DNA of 64,000 nt. Origin: Streptomyces sp. Edi4. GTDB lineage: Bacteria > Actinomycetota > Actinomycetes > Streptomycetales > Streptomycetaceae. A program made the position numbers and the translations under genes. Of the stretch, positions 38,064-46,704 are shown in pieces. The notes beneath the pieces were generated by a model. It saw only the letters and a program-made list of their open reading frames with translations, had not been told where the DNA came from and did not search any database. The stretch is taken from assembly GCF_040253615.1 (NCBI RefSeq), contig NZ_JBEJGY010000004.1:744001-808000 (forward strand). The letters run 5' to 3'. Position 1 is the first letter of the stretch; every line of letters starts with the position of its first letter.

Positions 38064-38666
38064 ATGGAACCTAGACACGGCCCGAGCGACGGGGGCCCGG
38101 GACCGGGCCCGGTGACCGACCCTGGTGTGACCGAGTCACAGGTGACCCTGCGGGTGAACGAGACCACCCACCGGGTCGAACTGGACCATCGCCTCACCCT
38201 CCTGGAGTGCCTGCGCGAGAATCTGGCCCTGACCCGCTCGAACCACGGCTGCGACGACGGCCGGTGCGGCTCGTGCACCGTGCTGCTCGACGGCCGCCGC
38301 GTGAGCAGTTGTCTGCTGTTGGCCGTCGCGCAGGAGGGGCGCGAGATCATCACGATCGAAGGCCTCGCGGTGGCGCCCGGCGCGGAGGAGGACCACCACC
38401 CCCTCAGACGGCCCTCCCTCGAACGGGAGGCCGTCCGGTGCGGCTACTGCGCGCCGGGCCAGTCGTCCGCGGCCGCCGGCACGCCCGCCGACACGGCGGC
38501 GGGCCAGTCCGCCGTCGTCAGCGAACTGGACCTGCCGGCCGACCCGGCCCGGCTGACCGCCGTCGAGATCATGGAACAGCTCAGCGGAAACCTCTGCCGC
38601 TGCGGTGCCTACCCGGGCGCGGCCGAGGTCCTTGAGGACACGGCCCCGCGCGAGGTGACGCGATGA
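38064..38666 (+). CDS. paoA: 2Fe-2S subunit of a PaoABC-type molybdenum hydroxylase
   Basis: A 200-residue small subunit of the xanthine dehydrogenase family. The plant-type cluster motif is GCDDGRCGSCTVLL with a distal SSCLLL (about residues 62-87). The second cluster motif is CGYCAPGQ paired with NLCRCGAYPG (about 125-185). It would carry electrons from the molybdenum site to FAD. Unlike E. coli PaoA there is no Tat signal, so it is expected in the cytoplasm. Its stop overlaps the FAD-subunit start. The gene for the catalytic subunit is absent downstream. Confidence 0.88.
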   Translation: MEPRHGPSDGGPGPGPVTDPGVTESQVTLRVNETTHRVELDHRLTLLECLRENLALTRSNHGCDDGRCGSCTVLLDGRRVSSCLLLAVAQEGREIITIEGLAVAPGAEEDHHPLRRPSLEREAVRCGYCAPGQSSAAAGTPADTAAGQSAVVSELDLPADPARLTAVEIMEQLSGNLCRCGAYPGAAEVLEDTAPREVTR

Positions 38667-39667
38667 AGCCGGTCGCCTATGTGTGTCCCAGCACCGTGGC
38701 GGAGGCCGCCGCCGCCCACGGCGGGCGTCCCGAGGCGCGGTATCTGGGCGGCGGCACCAACCTCGTCGACCTGATGCGTCGCGGCGTCGAGCGCCCGGAC
38801 GTCCTCATCGACATCACCCGGCTGGACCTCGACCGGATCGAGGAGTTGCCGGACGGCTCGATACGCGTGGGGGCGACGGCACGCAACAGTGACCTCGCCG
38901 CCCATCCCGCCGTCCGCGAGCGCTACCCCGTCCTGACCCAGGCGCTGCTCAGCGGCGCTTCGGGACAGCTGCGCAACATGGCCACCACGGCGGGAAATCT
39001 CCTCCAGCGCACCCGGTGCGGCTACTTCCAGGACCTGTCGAGGCCCTGCAACAAGCGGGTGCCGGGCAGCGGCTGCGGAGCGATCGAGGGCGTCAACCGC
39101 GATCACGCGGTCTTCGGCCATTCGCCCCACTGCGTGGCCACCCACGCCTCCGACCTGGCCGTGGCGTTCGCCGCCCTGGACGCGGTGGTCGAGCTGGCGT
39201 GCGCGACGGGCGTACGCGGCGTCCCGGTGTCGGAGTTCCTGCGGCTGCCGCAGGACAGACCCGAGCAGGACACCGTACTCAGGCCCGGCGAGCTCATCAC
39301 GGGCGTCCTGCTCCCGCCCCTGCCGCCCGGCGCCCGCTCCCGCTACCGCAAGGCCCGGGACCGGGCGGGCCACACGTTCGCGCTGACCTCGGTGGCGGTC
39401 GTGGTCCATCTGGAGCGGGACGTGGTGGACCATGTCGCCGTCGCGTTCGGCGGGCTCGCCCACCGGCCGTGGCGCGCCCGGCGCATGGAGGCCGCGCTCA
39501 TCGGCGCCGCGCCGACTCCCGAGACGGTCGCGCGGGCGGTGGAGGCCGAGCTGGCCGACGCCGTCCCCCTGCGGCACAACGCCTACAAGATCGAGCTCGC
39601 CCGGGGCATGGCCCGTGAGGTGCTGGGCTCACTGACTGCCCGCACGGGGCGCCGGGGCTCCCGCTGA
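38663..39667 (+). CDS. paoB: FAD subunit of a PaoABC-type molybdenum hydroxylase
   Basis: A 334-residue FAD-binding subunit. RYLGGGTNLVDLMRRGV (about residue 26) and SGASGQLRNMATTAGNLLQRTRC (about 96) are FAD-contact blocks. The insertion CGYFQDLSRPCNKRVPGSGC supplies the extra cysteines that ligate a 4Fe-4S cluster in the PaoB subgroup. It overlaps the PaoA-like gene by ATGA. Normally the large MoCo subunit PaoC follows; here a small DUF5133 gene follows instead. The first 25 codons after the stop read ADVRGTARLLGS before a stop, perhaps a remnant, but this is weak. Confidence 0.87.
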   Translation: MKPVAYVCPSTVAEAAAAHGGRPEARYLGGGTNLVDLMRRGVERPDVLIDITRLDLDRIEELPDGSIRVGATARNSDLAAHPAVRERYPVLTQALLSGASGQLRNMATTAGNLLQRTRCGYFQDLSRPCNKRVPGSGCGAIEGVNRDHAVFGHSPHCVATHASDLAVAFAALDAVVELACATGVRGVPVSEFLRLPQDRPEQDTVLRPGELITGVLLPPLPPGARSRYRKARDRAGHTFALTSVAVVVHLERDVVDHVAVAFGGLAHRPWRARRMEAALIGAAPTPETVARAVEAELADAVPLRHNAYKIELARGMAREVLGSLTARTGRRGSR

Positions 39668-39829
39668 GGGGAGCGCCGACGTCAGGGGCACCGCGCGGCT
39701 GCTCGGCTCCGGCGGCACCGGCCCGCACACCTGTTTCCCCGACTGATTTCCGGTGGATACGTGTGGGGTGAAAGAAGCGGGGCACCAGAGGAAACACATC
39801 GTGACCATGTCGACTGGAGGTTTCCCCTC

Positions 39830-40078
39830 ATGCTGATGGCGCATCCGGCAGTGCTCCGCGATCTGCTCGACGAGTACGAAGCCCTCCTGGTGCTGAACGC
39901 GGCCGACGGCAGCGAGGCCACCCGACAGCGACTGGACGATGTGTCCTACACGCTGTGTGTGTCGACCGGCACGCGGGACATCGACGCCGCCGTGGTCGCC
40001 GCCCGGCACCGGCTGCCCGGCGCCCGCACCTTCGACGACTCGGTGCTGAGCACCGAGGGCGCGGTGCTCACCGCCTGA
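39830..40078 (+). CDS. DUF5133 domain protein
   Basis: An 82-residue protein typical of Streptomyces DUF5133: N-terminal MLMAHPAVLRDLLDEYE and central DDVSYTLCVSTGTRDIDAAVVAARHRLPG. Function unknown; paralogues are often near specialised-metabolism loci. The start follows CTGGAGG. The frame extends upstream to 39761 but the shorter start has the ribosome-binding site. Confidence 0.88.
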   Translation: MLMAHPAVLRDLLDEYEALLVLNAADGSEATRQRLDDVSYTLCVSTGTRDIDAAVVAARHRLPGARTFDDSVLSTEGAVLTA

Positions 40079-40219
40079 CACGCCCCTTCCTCTCGCGCGG
40101 GGGCCGAAGCTCCCCCGACCGCTTCGGCCCCCGCGCGCTCGCCCCATTCGGCCTCGGCCACGCCGCTCGGCGCGCCGGCCGGCGCTCCACTGGTGGCTCC
40201 CCGGACCCGGGCCTACGGT

Positions 40220-40249
40220 TGAACAGTGGACGTCTGAACAGTGGACGTC
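40220..40249 (+). repeat. Perfect 15-bp tandem repeat before a DHA2 pump gene
   Basis: TGAACAGTGGACGTC occurs twice head-to-tail (40220-40234, 40235-40249). The second copy is followed by GTCCAC at 40253-40258, inverted to its GTGGAC. It ends 37 bp upstream of the pump start, so it may be a duplicated operator. Confidence 0.75.
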
Positions 40250-40286
40250 CCAGTCCACGGCCCCTCGTACGAGGGCAGGGTCCACC

Positions 40287-41837
40287 ATGACGAGTCCGCA
40301 GCCGGCACCCACGACCGAGTCCGCGGCCCCCGGCAGACGGGAAGGCGGCGGCAAGGGGATCGCGCTCCTCGTCATCGCCTCGTGCCAGTTGATGGTGGTG
40401 CTGGACGTCACCATCGTGAACATCGCGCTCCCGCACATCCAGAGCGCGCTGCACTTCTCCACCACCGGTCTCGCCTGGGTGGTGAGCGCCTACACCCTCA
40501 CCTTCGGCGGCCTGCTCCTGCTCGGCGGCCGCACCGGTGACATCCTCGGCCGGCGCCGGGTCTTCATGTGTGGCGTGCTCCTCTTCGCACTCGCCTCACT
40601 GCTCGGCGGACTGTCGGGCAGTTCCGGGCAGTTGCTCGCGGCGCGCGCCGTGCAGGGTGTGGGCGGCGCCATCGCCTCGCCGACCGCGCTCGCGCTGATC
40701 ACCACGACGTTCACCGAGGGCCTTGAGCGCAACCGTGCCTTCGGTGTCTTCGCGGCGGTCTCCGCCGGCGGCGGCGCCATCGGACTGCTCGCCGGCGGTG
40801 TCCTGGTCGAATGGCTCGACTGGCGGTGGGTGCTGTTCGTGAACGTGCCCATCGCCGCCCTCATCCTGGTCGCCACCCCCCGGCACATCAAGGAGTCCGA
40901 GCGGCATGCGGGCCACTTCGATCTCGCCGGCGCCCTCACCTCCACGCTCGGCATGGTGGCGCTGGTCTACGGCTTCATCCGGGCCGCCCAGGAAGGCTGG
41001 CGTGACCCGTTCACGCTGGGGTCGTTCGCGGCGGCGGTCGTCCTGCTCGGGTCGTTCGTCCTGGTGGAGCGCCGCTCGCAGCAGCCCATCACACCGCTGC
41101 ACATGTTCGCCGACCGCAACCGGGCGGGCACCTACGGCATCATGCTGAGTCTCGCCGCCTCGATCTTCGGCATGTTCTTCTTCCTCACCCTGTTCGTGCA
41201 GAACGTGCTCGGATTCTCCCCGCTGCGGGCCGGCCTCGCCTTCCTGCCGGTCAGCGCGATCATCGCGGTGGGCGCGGGCCTGGCCTCCCAACTGCTGCCG
41301 AGGTACGGCCCGAAGCCCTTCATGGTGACGGGCGCGCTGCTCGCCGCGGCGGGGCTTGCCTGGCTCACCCGGACCGACGTCCACTCCTCGTACGCGGGCA
41401 GCATCCTCGGCCCGCTCCTCGTCTTCGGACTCGGCATGGGTCTGAACTTCGTCTCGCTGACCCTGATGGCCGTCTCCGGTGTGCCCCCGCACGAGGCGGG
41501 CGCGGCCTCCGGGATGCTCAACGCGACCCAGCAGGTGGGCGGTTCACTCGGCCTGTCCATTCTGGTGACGGTCTTCGGCACCGCGAGCCGGAACGAGGCG
41601 TCCGATCAGATTCCCCGCTTCCTCGGCCAGGCGGACCCGGCTCAGCGGCTCATGTTCCGGCGCACCGGCGCCCTGCCCCGGCCCTGGAGCGACCAGGTGC
41701 TCACCTCGGGCGTCTCCACCGCGTTCGTCGTGGCGACGGTCTTCGCCCTGGTGGCGGGCCTGATCGCGGTGTTCGCCATCCAGGTGCGCCCCTCCGACCT
41801 CGAACGCCTCCAGGGCGCACGGCCGACCGCCCCCTGA
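40287..41837 (+). CDS. DHA2-type MFS efflux pump, 14 TM
   Basis: A 516-residue exporter. MVVLDVTIVNIALPHIQ is motif D1, GGRTGDILGRRRVF motif A, and GGAIGLLAGGVLVEWLDWRW motif C. Fourteen hydrophobic segments fit the QacA/EmrB-like group that exports drugs or metabolites with proton exchange. No TetR or MarR gene is adjacent. The upstream tandem repeat may be its control site. Confidence 0.9.
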   Translation: MTSPQPAPTTESAAPGRREGGGKGIALLVIASCQLMVVLDVTIVNIALPHIQSALHFSTTGLAWVVSAYTLTFGGLLLLGGRTGDILGRRRVFMCGVLLFALASLLGGLSGSSGQLLAARAVQGVGGAIASPTALALITTTFTEGLERNRAFGVFAAVSAGGGAIGLLAGGVLVEWLDWRWVLFVNVPIAALILVATPRHIKESERHAGHFDLAGALTSTLGMVALVYGFIRAAQEGWRDPFTLGSFAAAVVLLGSFVLVERRSQQPITPLHMFADRNRAGTYGIMLSLAASIFGMFFFLTLFVQNVLGFSPLRAGLAFLPVSAIIAVGAGLASQLLPRYGPKPFMVTGALLAAAGLAWLTRTDVHSSYAGSILGPLLVFGLGMGLNFVSLTLMAVSGVPPHEAGAASGMLNATQQVGGSLGLSILVTVFGTASRNEASDQIPRFLGQADPAQRLMFRRTGALPRPWSDQVLTSGVSTAFVVATVFALVAGLIAVFAIQVRPSDLERLQGARPTAP

Positions 41838-42076
41838 AAGGCCCCAGGTGGCCCGCCGCTCCAGGGCCACGCCTGGCCGGGCGCCACCCTGACCGGCCAG
41901 GTCCGTGGCACGCTCGGCCCCGGCCCGCTGACGATGACCCGCCACCCTCGCGGCAGGTCCGGTGGGGGCTGAGGGGAACCACCTCCGCCCTCGCGCCGTC
42001 TTCCGGCGCGTGATCACCGCGAGCAGTGGCGACATGAGGAACCCGGGCCGCCGGCTCCGGGGGGTGGAGGCTTTCC

Positions 42077-43531
42077 GTGCGGGGACCCAAGAGCGCTGAC
42101 CGGCCGATGGCCGGTCAGCCGCAGGACGCCTTCGGGCACACGATGACGTTCGCGGCGTTCTCGCGGGCGCCGAACCGGCGACGTACGGAAGCCTGGCTGC
42201 TGTGCGGTGTCGTCGTGATCACGCTCGGCGGCTACGCGTGCACGGGACTGTCGATGCAGGACCGGCTGCCCGCCGGGTTCACCGGATTCGCGCTCGGCAT
42301 CGTGCTGCTCACCGCGGTCGCCCACCTCGCCGTGCGGCGCTGGGCGGCGCGGGCCGATCCGCTGCTGCTGCCGCTGGCCCTGCTGCTCACCGGGCTCGGC
42401 CTGGTCCTCATGCACCGCCTGGACATCACCTACATCGCCGAACCGCGGCTGCGCATCGCCCCGGCGGGCAACGGCCAGCTGGTGTGGACGGCCATCGGTG
42501 TGGCCGCGTGTGTGGGGCTGCTCCTCGTGCTGCGCGACCACCGATGGCTCCAGCGGTACCTCTACCTGATGATGGCCGTGGCGCTGGTGCTCCTGATGGC
42601 TCCCGCGTTCTCCAGCGCGGACCAGTTCGGCGCCAAGCGGTGGATCATGCTGGGGCCGCTGTCCATACAGCCGGGCGAATTCGTGAAGATCATGATCGCC
42701 GTGTTCTTCGCCGGCTACCTCACCATGAGCCGCGACGCGCTCGCCCTGTCCGGCCGCCGCGTCCTCGGCGTGCGGCTGCCGCCGGGCCGCCAGCTCGGGC
42801 CGATCGCCACGATCTGGATGCTCAGTCTCCTGGTGCTGATCTTCGAACGCGACCTCGGCACCTCACTGATCTTCTTCGGGCTCTTTGTGATCATGCTGTA
42901 CATGGCCACGGAACGCATCAGTTGGGTGGTGTGCGGCCTGCTGATGGCGGTGGTCGGCGCCATGGTGGTCGGCTCCCTCGAACCCCATGTCCACGGCCGG
43001 GTGGTGGCGTGGCAGCACCCCATGGACGCCTTCACCCAGGCCGGTCGCGCCGCCGGCCAGTCCCAGCAGCTGGGCCAGGCCCTGTTCAGCTTCGGCAGCG
43101 GAGGCATCGCCGGAACCGGCCTCGGCCAGGGCCACCCGGAGCTCGTGGGCTTCGCCGGCAACAGCGACTTCATCCTGACCACCGTCGGCGAGGAGCTGGG
43201 GCTTGCCGGGGTGATGGCGGTCCTGCTCCTGTACGCCCTGCTGGCGCAGCGCGGTTTCCACATCGCACTGCTGGCCCGAGACCCCTTCGGCAAACTGCTC
43301 GCCGCGGGCCTTGCGGGCGCCCTGGTCCTCCAGGTGTTCGTCGTCACCGGCGGCGTCACCGGTCTGATCCCGCTGACCGGCAAGGCGCTGCCGTTCCTGG
43401 CCAAGGGCGGTTCCTCCATGGTGGCCAACTGGCTGATGGTCGCCCTTCTCATCCGTATCAGCGACACCGCGCAGCGACGACACGAGCCGGTGGCGCCCCA
43501 ACACGGCCTCGCGTCAAGCGTGTTCCCCTGA
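42077..43531 (+). CDS. FtsW/RodA/SpoVE (SEDS) family protein
   Basis: A 484-residue membrane protein with about 10-12 helices of the SEDS family, which polymerises peptidoglycan from lipid II. Family blocks: FGAKRWIMLGPLSIQPGEFVKIMIAVFFAGYL (about residues 178-210), LSLLVLIFERDLGTSLIFF, and the C-terminal GIPLTGKALPF-like GLIPLTGKALPFLAKGGSSM. Start GTG 42077 has GGAGG upstream. There is no partner class-B PBP next to it, unlike the sporulation or elongation SEDS loci, so it is an orphan copy. A perfect CTGACCGGCC hairpin (42096-42118) lies in its first codons. Confidence 0.88.
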   Translation: MRGPKSADRPMAGQPQDAFGHTMTFAAFSRAPNRRRTEAWLLCGVVVITLGGYACTGLSMQDRLPAGFTGFALGIVLLTAVAHLAVRRWAARADPLLLPLALLLTGLGLVLMHRLDITYIAEPRLRIAPAGNGQLVWTAIGVAACVGLLLVLRDHRWLQRYLYLMMAVALVLLMAPAFSSADQFGAKRWIMLGPLSIQPGEFVKIMIAVFFAGYLTMSRDALALSGRRVLGVRLPPGRQLGPIATIWMLSLLVLIFERDLGTSLIFFGLFVIMLYMATERISWVVCGLLMAVVGAMVVGSLEPHVHGRVVAWQHPMDAFTQAGRAAGQSQQLGQALFSFGSGGIAGTGLGQGHPELVGFAGNSDFILTTVGEELGLAGVMAVLLLYALLAQRGFHIALLARDPFGKLLAAGLAGALVLQVFVVTGGVTGLIPLTGKALPFLAKGGSSMVANWLMVALLIRISDTAQRRHEPVAPQHGLASSVFP

Positions 43532-43555
43532 GCCACGGGCGCCGCAGGTGGGCCC

Positions 43556-43580
43556 GGTTCCGCCCGCTGCGGGCGGAACC
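43556..43580 (+). terminator. Hairpin terminator after the SEDS gene
   Basis: GGTTCCGCCCGC and GCGGGCGGAACC form a perfect inverted repeat with a minimal loop, 25 bp after the stop. Confidence 0.7.
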
Positions 43581-43647
43581 GTGAGGTGTCCATGCCGCGT
43601 CCACCCCTGTGGCCACGACATACATCACCTTCAGGAGGAGCCACACC

Positions 43648-44298
43648 ATGGTCCACCCGGGCAGCAACGTCCCCCCTGCCCCGCGCCGAGGAGGACGGAA
43701 GATCCTCCCCCGCCTGATCATTCTCGCGGTGATCCTGGGCGTCGGCTTCGCCGCGTCCCAGCTCTTCCGGCACGGCTCGTCCTCCTCCTCATCCTCCTCG
43801 AGCTCCTCGCACAAGAGCGGGGAGTGGAAGGTGGGCGACTGCGGCGGTCCCGACCCCGATGACAGACCGAACGGCTACACGGCGTTCGACTGCGGTGCCT
43901 CGGGGGCCACGTTCACGGCGCTCGACGTCCAGGCCGCCAGTTTCATGCCCGACGCCATCCAGTGCCCGGCCGGCACGGACCTCATCATTCAGGTGAGCAT
44001 CAGCTACGGCTCCAAGAAGAGCTCGGGCGGCGGCATTCCCAGCAAGACGGTCTGCGGACGCAACCTCTCCTCCAGCCACCCCGGCGATCCCGGGGCCGGC
44101 GGCGGCCAGTTGGTCAAGGACGACTGTGTGACCTCCACGGCCAAGGAGGTGCCCTGCGCGTCCTCGGGCTCCGGCGCGTACAAGGTGCTCGCCCTCGTCA
44201 AGGAGACGTCGCAGTGCCCGTCGGGCACCACCGAGCCCATGCGCCTGACCATGGCCATCGGACGCCCCTACGACGTGATCTGCGCCGCGAAGCAGTAA
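43648..44298 (+). CDS. Membrane-anchored Cys-rich surface protein, LppU-like
   Basis: A 216-residue protein: short basic N-terminus, one membrane helix (ILPRLIILAVILGVGFAASQLF), a poly-Ser linker, then an extracellular domain with paired cysteines (VGDCGG, AFDCGASG, IQCPAG, TVCGRN, DDCVTS, VPCASS, SQCPSG, VICAAK). The layout resembles the LppU/SCO3897 family of actinobacteria, though that is from memory. It starts after CAGGAGGAG. No enzymatic motif. Confidence 0.78.
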   Translation: MVHPGSNVPPAPRRGGRKILPRLIILAVILGVGFAASQLFRHGSSSSSSSSSSSHKSGEWKVGDCGGPDPDDRPNGYTAFDCGASGATFTALDVQAASFMPDAIQCPAGTDLIIQVSISYGSKKSSGGGIPSKTVCGRNLSSSHPGDPGAGGGQLVKDDCVTSTAKEVPCASSGSGAYKVLALVKETSQCPSGTTEPMRLTMAIGRPYDVICAAKQ

Positions 44299-44341
44299 AT
44301 CCCCCGGTCTGACGGCGGGCCCAACTCCTCTGCTGGTGAGG

Positions 44342-45541
44342 CTACTTCAGCCGCACGTGCAACGAGAGCAGGCCGCGGTGGCGGGGGTTGGCCTGCCACC
44401 GCGCCTCGCGCTCCTCGCTCGGGCGCAGGGCCGGATAGCGGGTCAGGATCTGAGTGAAGGCGATCTCCGCCTGGAGCCGGGCGAGCGGGGCACCGAGGCA
44501 GTGGTGGATCCCGTGGCCGAACGCCAGGTGCCTGGCCGCCTCCTCGCGGCGGATGTCGAACCGGTCGGGATCGGGAAAGACACCTGGGTCCCGGTTCGCG
44601 CCGAGCAGTGCTATCTGGACGAACTCGCCCTGCGCCACAGTCTCTTCGGCCACCTCCACGGGTTCGGTGGCGTAACGGAGCGAGGCGAGGCCCGAGGGGG
44701 ACTCGTACCGCAGGATCTCCTCCACCGCGCCGGGCATGAGCGTCATGTCCCGCTGGAGCGCGGCGAGTTGGCCGGGGTGGCTGAGCAGGGTGTGGACGCC
44801 GTTGGCGATCAGGTTGACCGTCGTCTGGTGTCCGGCGATGAACAGGAGGAAGGCCATCGAGGTGAGTTCGTCCTCGCTCAGCGAGTCCTCGCCGCCGTCG
44901 CCGGCCCCGAGCAGCGCCGACAGCAGGCCGTTGTCGGGCCGCTCTCGTTTGAGGGCGATGAGCGCGCGCAGGTAACCGAGCATGGACTCGGCGGTGAACA
45001 CCGACACCTCGCCATCCCCTTGGCCTCCGTCGAGGCTGTTGCCCCGCACCTGAAGCAGCTCGTGGTCGGCGTCACTGGCGCCGAAGAGGGCGAACATGAC
45101 GGCCACCGGCAGGGGCAGGGCGAACTCGCTGATCAGCTCGGCCTCCTCCCGCCCCTCCCACGCGTCCAGGAGATCCGACACATGGCCCTCGATCATCGGG
45201 CGCAGGGCCGCCGTGCGACGCGCCGTGAACACCTGCTGGACGATCCTGCGCAGCCGGGTGTGGTGCGGCGGATCGGAGTTGAGCATGTGCGTGAACAGCG
45301 CGCCGCCGGGGCCCCGGGTGAGCCCGATGTGGCGTCCGAACCGCTCCGCCGCGCCGTCCTTGGAAAGTCTCGGGTCGGCGAGCAGCGCTCTGGCCTGCGC
45401 GTAGGAGGTCACGACCCATCCCTCGACGGCGGCCAGCCCCGGATAGCGGGCCCTGCGCGCCCCGCCCTCCTCGCGCCAGCGCCGGTAGGTGGCATGGGGG
45501 CCATCGAAGAACGAGTCGTCCAGGATCTCCAGGTCAGACAT
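44342..45541 (-). CDS. Cytochrome P450 (second P450 of the RiPP locus)
   Basis: A 399-residue bacterial class I P450. The I-helix reads LLFIAGHQTTVN (AGxxT oxygen-activation motif), EEILRYE gives ExxR, and FGHGIHHCLGAPLAR is the haem-thiolate loop with the Cys. All core features of a working monooxygenase are intact. Its start overlaps the end of the first P450 gene by 8 bp, so the two are translationally coupled. No ferredoxin or reductase gene adjoins it. It may add an oxidation or crosslink beyond those made by the first P450. Confidence 0.9.
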   Translation of the reverse strand: MSDLEILDDSFFDGPHATYRRWREEGGARRARYPGLAAVEGWVVTSYAQARALLADPRLSKDGAAERFGRHIGLTRGPGGALFTHMLNSDPPHHTRLRRIVQQVFTARRTAALRPMIEGHVSDLLDAWEGREEAELISEFALPLPVAVMFALFGASDADHELLQVRGNSLDGGQGDGEVSVFTAESMLGYLRALIALKRERPDNGLLSALLGAGDGGEDSLSEDELTSMAFLLFIAGHQTTVNLIANGVHTLLSHPGQLAALQRDMTLMPGAVEEILRYESPSGLASLRYATEPVEVAEETVAQGEFVQIALLGANRDPGVFPDPDRFDIRREEAARHLAFGHGIHHCLGAPLARLQAEIAFTQILTRYPALRPSEEREARWQANPRHRGLLSLHVRLK

Positions 45542-46604
45542 GACGCACCTTGTTCCGGTGGCCGACGTGGACGGTCTTGACCCCCAGGAGCCCCACCAGC
45601 GGTACGTCGGCGGTGCGTTGGCCCGGGGCGACGACGAGACCGGTCCGCCGGATGTGGTCCAGGAGGAGTTCGGCGAGCGGCATGACCATGTGGCGCCCCC
45701 AGCACCGTTCGGACATGTGCCCGAACGGCAGATAGCCAGGGGTGTCGTCCGGGTCGAGTCCGCCCCAGCGCTCGGGCCGGAACTCGTGCGGCGCGTCCCA
45801 CAGGGCGGGGTCGCGGTGGCTGAGGAGCGGCAGCATGAGGAGGTCGTCGCCGTGCCCTATGCGGGCGTCGATCGCGGGGTATTCGGGCGACCTGTTGCGC
45901 AGCAGGTTCCACGACGGCGGCAGCAGACGCATCGCCTCGTGCAGGATGGCGCTGTTGGAGACGTCGTCGTCGAACGGCGAGCCGAGCCACAGGGCGTTGG
46001 CGACGAGGGTGGAGACGGTGAAACAGACGGGGGCGGCCGCGCGGCGGTAGATGCCCATCGCGTAGCGCCGGTCGTGGTAACTGCCCGCCTCGGCGAACAA
46101 GTTGGCCAGGTGGGTCAGCCGGGGTCCCGGCGCGGGGCGCAGGGGCAGGGCCGCTCCGGCCACGATGGTGGTCCAGGTGAGCCGGGGGTCGATCTCCAGG
46201 GTGCGCGACATCAGCACGCGCAGCCGGAGCGGGTCGTCGCGCAGCACCAGGTCGCGCAGGAACCGGTGCCCGGTGATCGGCCAGGGCCCCGACAGATCGG
46301 TCCGCTCCGGCAGGGGGTCGGGTTGTTCCAGGGCGGCGCGGACGTCCTTGCCGATCGTCCGCATCACCGACGAGGCCTCGGTCTTGGTGATCGACCGGCC
46401 GTGCAACGGCTTGAAGGTGGGCCGTTCGGTCTCCGTCGCCCGCCGCGCACTCAGAATGCGGTCGGAGAGTTCCGCGCCCGCTATGCCGATGGTGTCGGGT
46501 TCAAGGCGGACGAGGTCCTTACCGAGGTGGTCGTCCAACAAGGCTTGCAGACGAGGAGCGAAAACCGTGGTGCGGTTACGGTTGCGCGTTATGACGGATG
46601 GCAT
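45534..46604 (-). CDS. Short atypical cytochrome P450, candidate atropopeptide crosslinking enzyme
   Basis: A 356-residue P450-like protein, shorter than the usual 400. The C-terminal half is clear: HEAMRLLP gives ExxR (about residues 223-226), EFRPERW is the PERF-like motif, and FGHMSERCWG supplies the haem Cys (about 301). The I-helix region reads APVCFTVSTLVAN without the usual acid-Thr pair, so it may be specialised for radical crosslinking. Start at 46604 follows GGAG. It lies 100 bp after the precursor-peptide gene, the gene order of atropopeptide loci in which a single P450 builds the crosslinks between Trp and Tyr residues. Confidence 0.85.
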   Translation of the reverse strand: MPSVITRNRNRTTVFAPRLQALLDDHLGKDLVRLEPDTIGIAGAELSDRILSARRATETERPTFKPLHGRSITKTEASSVMRTIGKDVRAALEQPDPLPERTDLSGPWPITGHRFLRDLVLRDDPLRLRVLMSRTLEIDPRLTWTTIVAGAALPLRPAPGPRLTHLANLFAEAGSYHDRRYAMGIYRRAAAPVCFTVSTLVANALWLGSPFDDDVSNSAILHEAMRLLPPSWNLLRNRSPEYPAIDARIGHGDDLLMLPLLSHRDPALWDAPHEFRPERWGGLDPDDTPGYLPFGHMSERCWGRHMVMPLAELLLDHIRRTGLVVAPGQRTADVPLVGLLGVKTVHVGHRNKVRHV

Positions 46605-46633
46605 ACGGAGAGCTCCGAAAAATGAAATGCGGA

Positions 46634-46688
46634 GGGCCCGCACACGCGGCTGACCGAAATTCAGTCGGCCTGCGTTGTGTGCGGGCCC
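46634..46688 (-). terminator. Hairpin between precursor and P450 genes, likely attenuator
   Basis: Perfect 12-base arms (GGGCCCGCACAC at 46634-46645 and GTGTGCGGGCCC at 46677-46688) enclose a 31-nt loop. It starts 16 bp after the precursor stop and ends 29 bp before the P450 start. Partial termination or 3'-end protection would keep precursor mRNA above enzyme mRNA. Confidence 0.75.
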
Positions 46689-46704
46689 AGGATTGGCCTT
46701 CGGC

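Noticed and set aside
39668..39745. Remnant N-terminus of a PaoC subunit after paoB
   Set aside because: Only about 25 codons with good third-position GC and no clear motif; kept as a note but not called a pseudogene.
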